Positions 61,022 through 64,000 of a DNA stretch of 64,000 nucleotides are shown one piece after another. Source of the DNA: Sporosarcina sp. (GTDB lineage: Bacteria > Bacillota > Bacilli > Bacillales_A > Planococcaceae); the NCBI GenBank assembly GCA_029257435.1, contig JARIBI010000141.1:1-64000 (forward strand), written 5' to 3'. Position 1 is the first letter of the stretch. Every line of letters starts with the position of its first letter. The notes beneath the pieces are model-generated. The model saw only the letters and a list, made by a program, of their open reading frames with translations. It did no database searches and had not been told where the DNA came from. Made by a program: the position numbers and the translations under genes.

Positions 61022-61505
61022 ATGGCGTCATCTTTTTAATGATCGTTTCATGCTGCGGGAACTGCTCTACCAATTCCTCTCCAGTGAACAACTTAAAATC
61101 CTCAAAATCAAACCCTGGTGAAACCATGCAGCCTACAAGTGCATATTCGCCGCTTTCAATCATAGATGAACCAAATATAGCCCCTGCAGGGACAAGTATT
61201 TGTGGTTGTTCACCTTGTTCCATGTCTAATCCTAATTTCACTGCTGAATACTCACCATCAGCTGAAATCATATGGACAGTCAGCGCACTTCCATCGTGGT
61301 AATACCAGAGTTCGTCTGACTGCAGCTGATGAAAATGGGACACTTCTCCGTCCGCTAACATGAAATAGATGCTTGTATAAAGCGGTCTTGTTCCCGAAGA
61401 TGTATCGATTGTACTTCCAGCTGTATACGAGCCGGCAAAGCTGCCACCTTCAGGATGGGTTTCTAGCAGTAATTGTTTTTTCCAATACGCTGCATTACGT
61501 TTCAT
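61020..61505 (-). CDS. Cupin protein (DUF985/cupin_5)
   Basis: A 161-residue single cupin: HPEGGSFAGSYTA at the N terminus, SHFHQLQSDELWYYHDGSAL (metal-binding His/Glu region, about residues 55-75) and GCMVSPGFDFEDFKL at the C terminus. The ATG at 61505 overlaps the stop region of the upstream gene, implying coupling. The substrate is unknown. Confidence 0.82.
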   Translation of the reverse strand: MKRNAAYWKKQLLLETHPEGGSFAGSYTAGSTIDTSSGTRPLYTSIYFMLADGEVSHFHQLQSDELWYYHDGSALTVHMISADGEYSAVKLGLDMEQGEQPQILVPAGAIFGSSMIESGEYALVGCMVSPGFDFEDFKLFTGEELVEQFPQHETIIKKMTP

Positions 61506-62271
61506 GAGCAACTTCCTCTTTTCTTAAATAACGGTCTCGCCAAGTAGAGCGTTCCTCTGCAACTACAAGCTGTTCTAACGTTTCATCCCATTGATCGCTA
61601 AAGGTATTCCAAATTCTCGCATACAGGGCATCTTGATTTAAATTGTGGATATGAAACTCGAAACACGGAATCTGAACTTCCCCGATTGCAGCAACTTTCA
61701 AAACTTGTTCTACAACGCGTTGTCGCTCTGCCGTATTGTCCTGTTCTACTATTGCAGAAAGTTCCGTCTGCAACAAATCTGCAGGAATTGTGTCTACAGA
61801 CCAGCTTTTGGCATCCCGATCGTATCGGAAAGGATTCAGATTTCCTTGTAATGGATGGGATTTCTCTACATCTATGAATTCGTCATGAAGCGGACTTAGC
61901 AGCAGCTCAGTCTCTTCAATTTCGGTTTCGTGAAGAAGCATGCCCGTCGTCAACTGTGCAATACCTAATTGTGTAATTGACCAGCCGTCCTTATTCACAA
62001 CAAGTCCTGCACCTTTCATAATCGAAAGCAAATCTTCAATAAATAATAATTCAACCCCGAGCATCTGTGCAAGTTCTTCAGGACGTTCAATGTTAAGTTT
62101 TTGAAGAGTCATCAACATCATTTTCATCAGAACATCCATCTTTGTTTTCGTTACCGTATTGTAAGAAACCAGGACTTTATGGGCTGTAAAAGTCCACGAT
62201 TGTTCAGACAGAACTTTACTATCCAATGATTGTTGTAATTCTTTTTTCAGCCTTTTTTTAAGTTCTTCCAC
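61495..62271 (-). CDS. Helicase-associated protein of unknown function
   Basis: A 258-residue, acidic, mainly helical soluble protein. The middle (IERPEELAQMLGVELLFIED, then LLSIMKGAGLVV) reads like a winged-helix. It starts 21 nt after the SF1 helicase gene and overlaps the cupin gene, so the three form an operon. No family is recognised; it could be a partner of the helicase. Confidence 0.55.
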   Translation of the reverse strand: MEELKKRLKKELQQSLDSKVLSEQSWTFTAHKVLVSYNTVTKTKMDVLMKMMLMTLQKLNIERPEELAQMLGVELLFIEDLLSIMKGAGLVVNKDGWSITQLGIAQLTTGMLLHETEIEETELLLSPLHDEFIDVEKSHPLQGNLNPFRYDRDAKSWSVDTIPADLLQTELSAIVEQDNTAERQRVVEQVLKVAAIGEVQIPCFEFHIHNLNQDALYARIWNTFSDQWDETLEQLVVAEERSTWRDRYLRKEEVAHET

Positions 62272-62292
62272 GTTAAGATTGCACTCCTATCG

Positions 62293-64000
62293 TTACGAGC
62301 CCGATTCAACAAGTGAACGGATGCCGCCTTGTTTGCTGATTTCCTCAAACAAATGTTGATACATATCACGAGTCAATTTCGATTTTGGTTTGTTGATGAA
62401 CATTTCCGAACTTCCGACAATCACTAAAAGCTCTTTCGCACGGGAAAGTGCGACATTGAGACGTCTGTAGTCTTTAGCAAAGCCTATTTCACCACTTGCA
62501 TCCCCATGATTCCGAACAAAACTCACAATGATGATATCCATTTCCATGCCTTGGAATTTATCGACAGAACCAGTTCGGAATATAAGATGCTCTGACTGCA
62601 GTTCCTCTTGAATCATCTGATTAATACGTTTAACTTGCTCGCCGTAGAAGCTGATCACTCCTACTTGTTTCTTTGAATTTACAGGCAGTTTCCCTTGTTC
62701 AATCGCTTTTTCAGCAGCCTGATCTAAATCCAGTATCATGTCTCGTATAGCTTTCAGTTCACTTTCATTATAACGGCTTGTTCCGCCTTTTGGTTTCGCT
62801 TCATAGAAATCAGGTGTATTAGGTTGATCAATCCAAAGTAAATGGTCATCCGGCTTAATGGTTTTGGTTTCAAGATGATGCGCGCGTGCTGAATCGGAAT
62901 CAGGAAGCCCGCAAACAAGCTCGTAACCATTTTCATTGTAGAACGGGGTTATGGACTTCATAATACGTTCATGCATTCTATACTGGATCGCTAACATCGT
63001 CTTATTTTGTTTTGGCAGAGTCCTGAACAATCGTTCAAAGAGAGATTCTTTCAACAAACGTTCCATATCTCTTTTCTGTTCATCATCAGGCATTTCCTCT
63101 AAAAACTCTTCCATCGTTTCTTGACCAACTAATGGCGGAAGCTGATGATGATCTCCTACAAGCACAATCTTTTTCCCTTTTAGCATAGGGAGTAACAGTT
63201 CAGGCGGAGTTGCTTTGGAAACTTCATCTATTATGACTAAATCGAAAACCGGATATTCTTCTACAAATTCTTTTCGAGCAGAAGCAACACACGTTGTACC
63301 AATTACGTTTGCATGTTTAACATATAGTTTCCGGATTTCATCTAAGTCATATGGGCTTGCTTCTGTCAGCATCTGATGCCACATCTTTTGAACGGATTGG
63401 ATTGCTGGGACATTTTCAAGTTGCTTTGTAATCTGCTCCATCTGTTGTTTCAATTCTCTTTGGTTACTGGAGTTTTCCGACAAAAGAGGAGCGGGGTCAG
63501 TTAATAATGCCTGCGAAAGTATCTCTTCCTGACTTTGTTTATCAGCCAATAATTTTATGAATCCATTTAACTCCTCGCTTTGTTCTTCTTCTGCCTTGGT
63601 GCATGAATGGATGTCAGCTCGAATTGTTTCCCTTTGTTGATGGGCTTTTTCAAGGTCTGCTTCAACAACTTTCAAAGTTTCCTCTGTTTCAAGTAGTTCT
63701 TTGATGGTTGTAGATATTGCAATATGAGAGGCTTCAACTACATTAAGGACATCAGTTATCACTTCAGGTGACTGTGTTTCATCACTTGCGGTTCGGACTT
63801 CTATTAGTTGTCCGTTTAACTGATTAAAACGGGCTTGTATGCCTTGTTGTTTAGCAGTTAGTTCAATAAGTTTCCCATTAAGTATTTCTGCTGCAATTTT
63901 TTTAATTTCTTCAAACAAGGACGCTGTAGATTGCGCTTCTAGAAGAAATGCAGAGATGAAGTTCTTTCGATCATGCAGCAGTCCAACAGCTTTCGTTAAA
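62293..64000 (-). CDS. SF1B helicase of the Dna2/Nam7 (Upf1-like) type, 5' end outside the window
   Basis: The frame is open to the window edge, so the N-terminal part is missing, including the Walker A motif. A long coiled-coil insert (about the first 170 visible residues) precedes the motifs: VIIDEVSKATPPELLLP (motif II), LVGDHHQLPPLV (III), LAIQYRMHERI (IV), VGVISFYGEQVKRI, TGSVDKFQGMEMDIIIVS (V) and RRLNVALSRAKELLVIVG (VI). It probably unwinds or translocates on DNA or RNA. A defence or repair role is possible but unsupported. Confidence 0.85.
   Translation of the reverse strand, partial: LTKAVGLLHDRKNFISAFLLEAQSTASLFEEIKKIAAEILNGKLIELTAKQQGIQARFNQLNGQLIEVRTASDETQSPEVITDVLNVVEASHIAISTTIKELLETEETLKVVEADLEKAHQQRETIRADIHSCTKAEEEQSEELNGFIKLLADKQSQEEILSQALLTDPAPLLSENSSNQRELKQQMEQITKQLENVPAIQSVQKMWHQMLTEASPYDLDEIRKLYVKHANVIGTTCVASARKEFVEEYPVFDLVIIDEVSKATPPELLLPMLKGKKIVLVGDHHQLPPLVGQETMEEFLEEMPDDEQKRDMERLLKESLFERLFRTLPKQNKTMLAIQYRMHERIMKSITPFYNENGYELVCGLPDSDSARAHHLETKTIKPDDHLLWIDQPNTPDFYEAKPKGGTSRYNESELKAIRDMILDLDQAAEKAIEQGKLPVNSKKQVGVISFYGEQVKRINQMIQEELQSEHLIFRTGSVDKFQGMEMDIIIVSFVRNHGDASGEIGFAKDYRRLNVALSRAKELLVIVGSSEMFINKPKSKLTRDMYQHLFEEISKQGGIRSLVESGS

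Noticed and set aside
1..64000. tRNA, rRNA, insertion sequence or prophage genes
   Set aside because: No transposase, integrase, terminal inverted repeats with target duplications, or RNA-gene signatures were found on either strand.

Overview
The window is a low-to-moderate GC Bacillota chromosome segment. It is most likely from an endospore-forming member of the Planococcaceae (Sporosarcina-like); this is inferred from gene content and order, not from a database search. Supporting evidence is the Bacillus-type order yneP / yneR-plsY / parE-parC, a DUF1641-ndh pair, a glmS gene with its self-cleaving ribozyme, the yunC, yxcD and hmoB orthologues, a YjcZ sporulation protein, frequent GTG/TTG starts with strong Shine-Dalgarno (SD) sequences, and many sharp Rho-independent terminators. 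I saw no rRNA, tRNA, CRISPR array, insertion sequence or prophage module.

Layout. 0-8.4 kb: an acyl-CoA thioesterase, a 17-unit 20-bp-period repeat array, a type I toxin/antisense-RNA locus of the TxpA/BsrG kind, yneR-plsY, then parE-parC (topoisomerase IV) and an MFS exporter. 8.5-12.8 kb: a duplicated ribbon-helix-helix-like protein, an acetyltransferase and modCBA (molybdate uptake), with a divergent HTH + binding-protein-domain regulator across an operator-rich gap. 12.9-20.1 kb: an AI-2E family permease and an LCP cell-wall protein, msrA, and two glutamine synthetase paralogues flanking a Ca2+/H+ antiporter. 20.1-26.6 kb: the oppABCDF peptide importer. 26.7-28.8 kb: four DUF948 genes arranged as a mirror image. 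29-37.5 kb: acyl-CoA ligase, a MarR regulator beside a wrecked transporter, a squalene/phytoene synthase, a second 20-bp-period array, a ring-cleaving dioxygenase, and an ABC-F gene with a leader-peptide attenuator. 37.7-45.3 kb: a zone rich in freshly decayed genes, mixed with PadR/HAAS-DUF4097, YjcZ and methylmalonyl-CoA epimerase. 45.4-51.1 kb: small membrane proteins and orphan enzymes, mostly on the minus strand. 51.2-64 kb: glmS with ribozyme, ndh, sodC, hmoB, yunC, a YitT protein with a candidate attenuator, a second LCP protein, and an SF1 helicase cut by the window end.

How parts work together: modABC with its regulator, oppABCDF, parEC and yjlC-ndh form conventional operons. The most noteworthy signals are non-coding: the two alternating-octamer repeat arrays, the toxin/antitoxin RNA pair with a 5'-3' folding switch, the mutually exclusive hairpins before the ABC-F gene and before the yitT-type gene, the matching promoter-proximal elements of the two glnA copies, and the 13-bp inverted repeat covering two divergent promoters at 55.4 kb. 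Start codons were chosen by SD placement and often differ from the longest open frame. Terminators and promoters are read by eye. No similarity search was run, so family names rest on recognised motifs.
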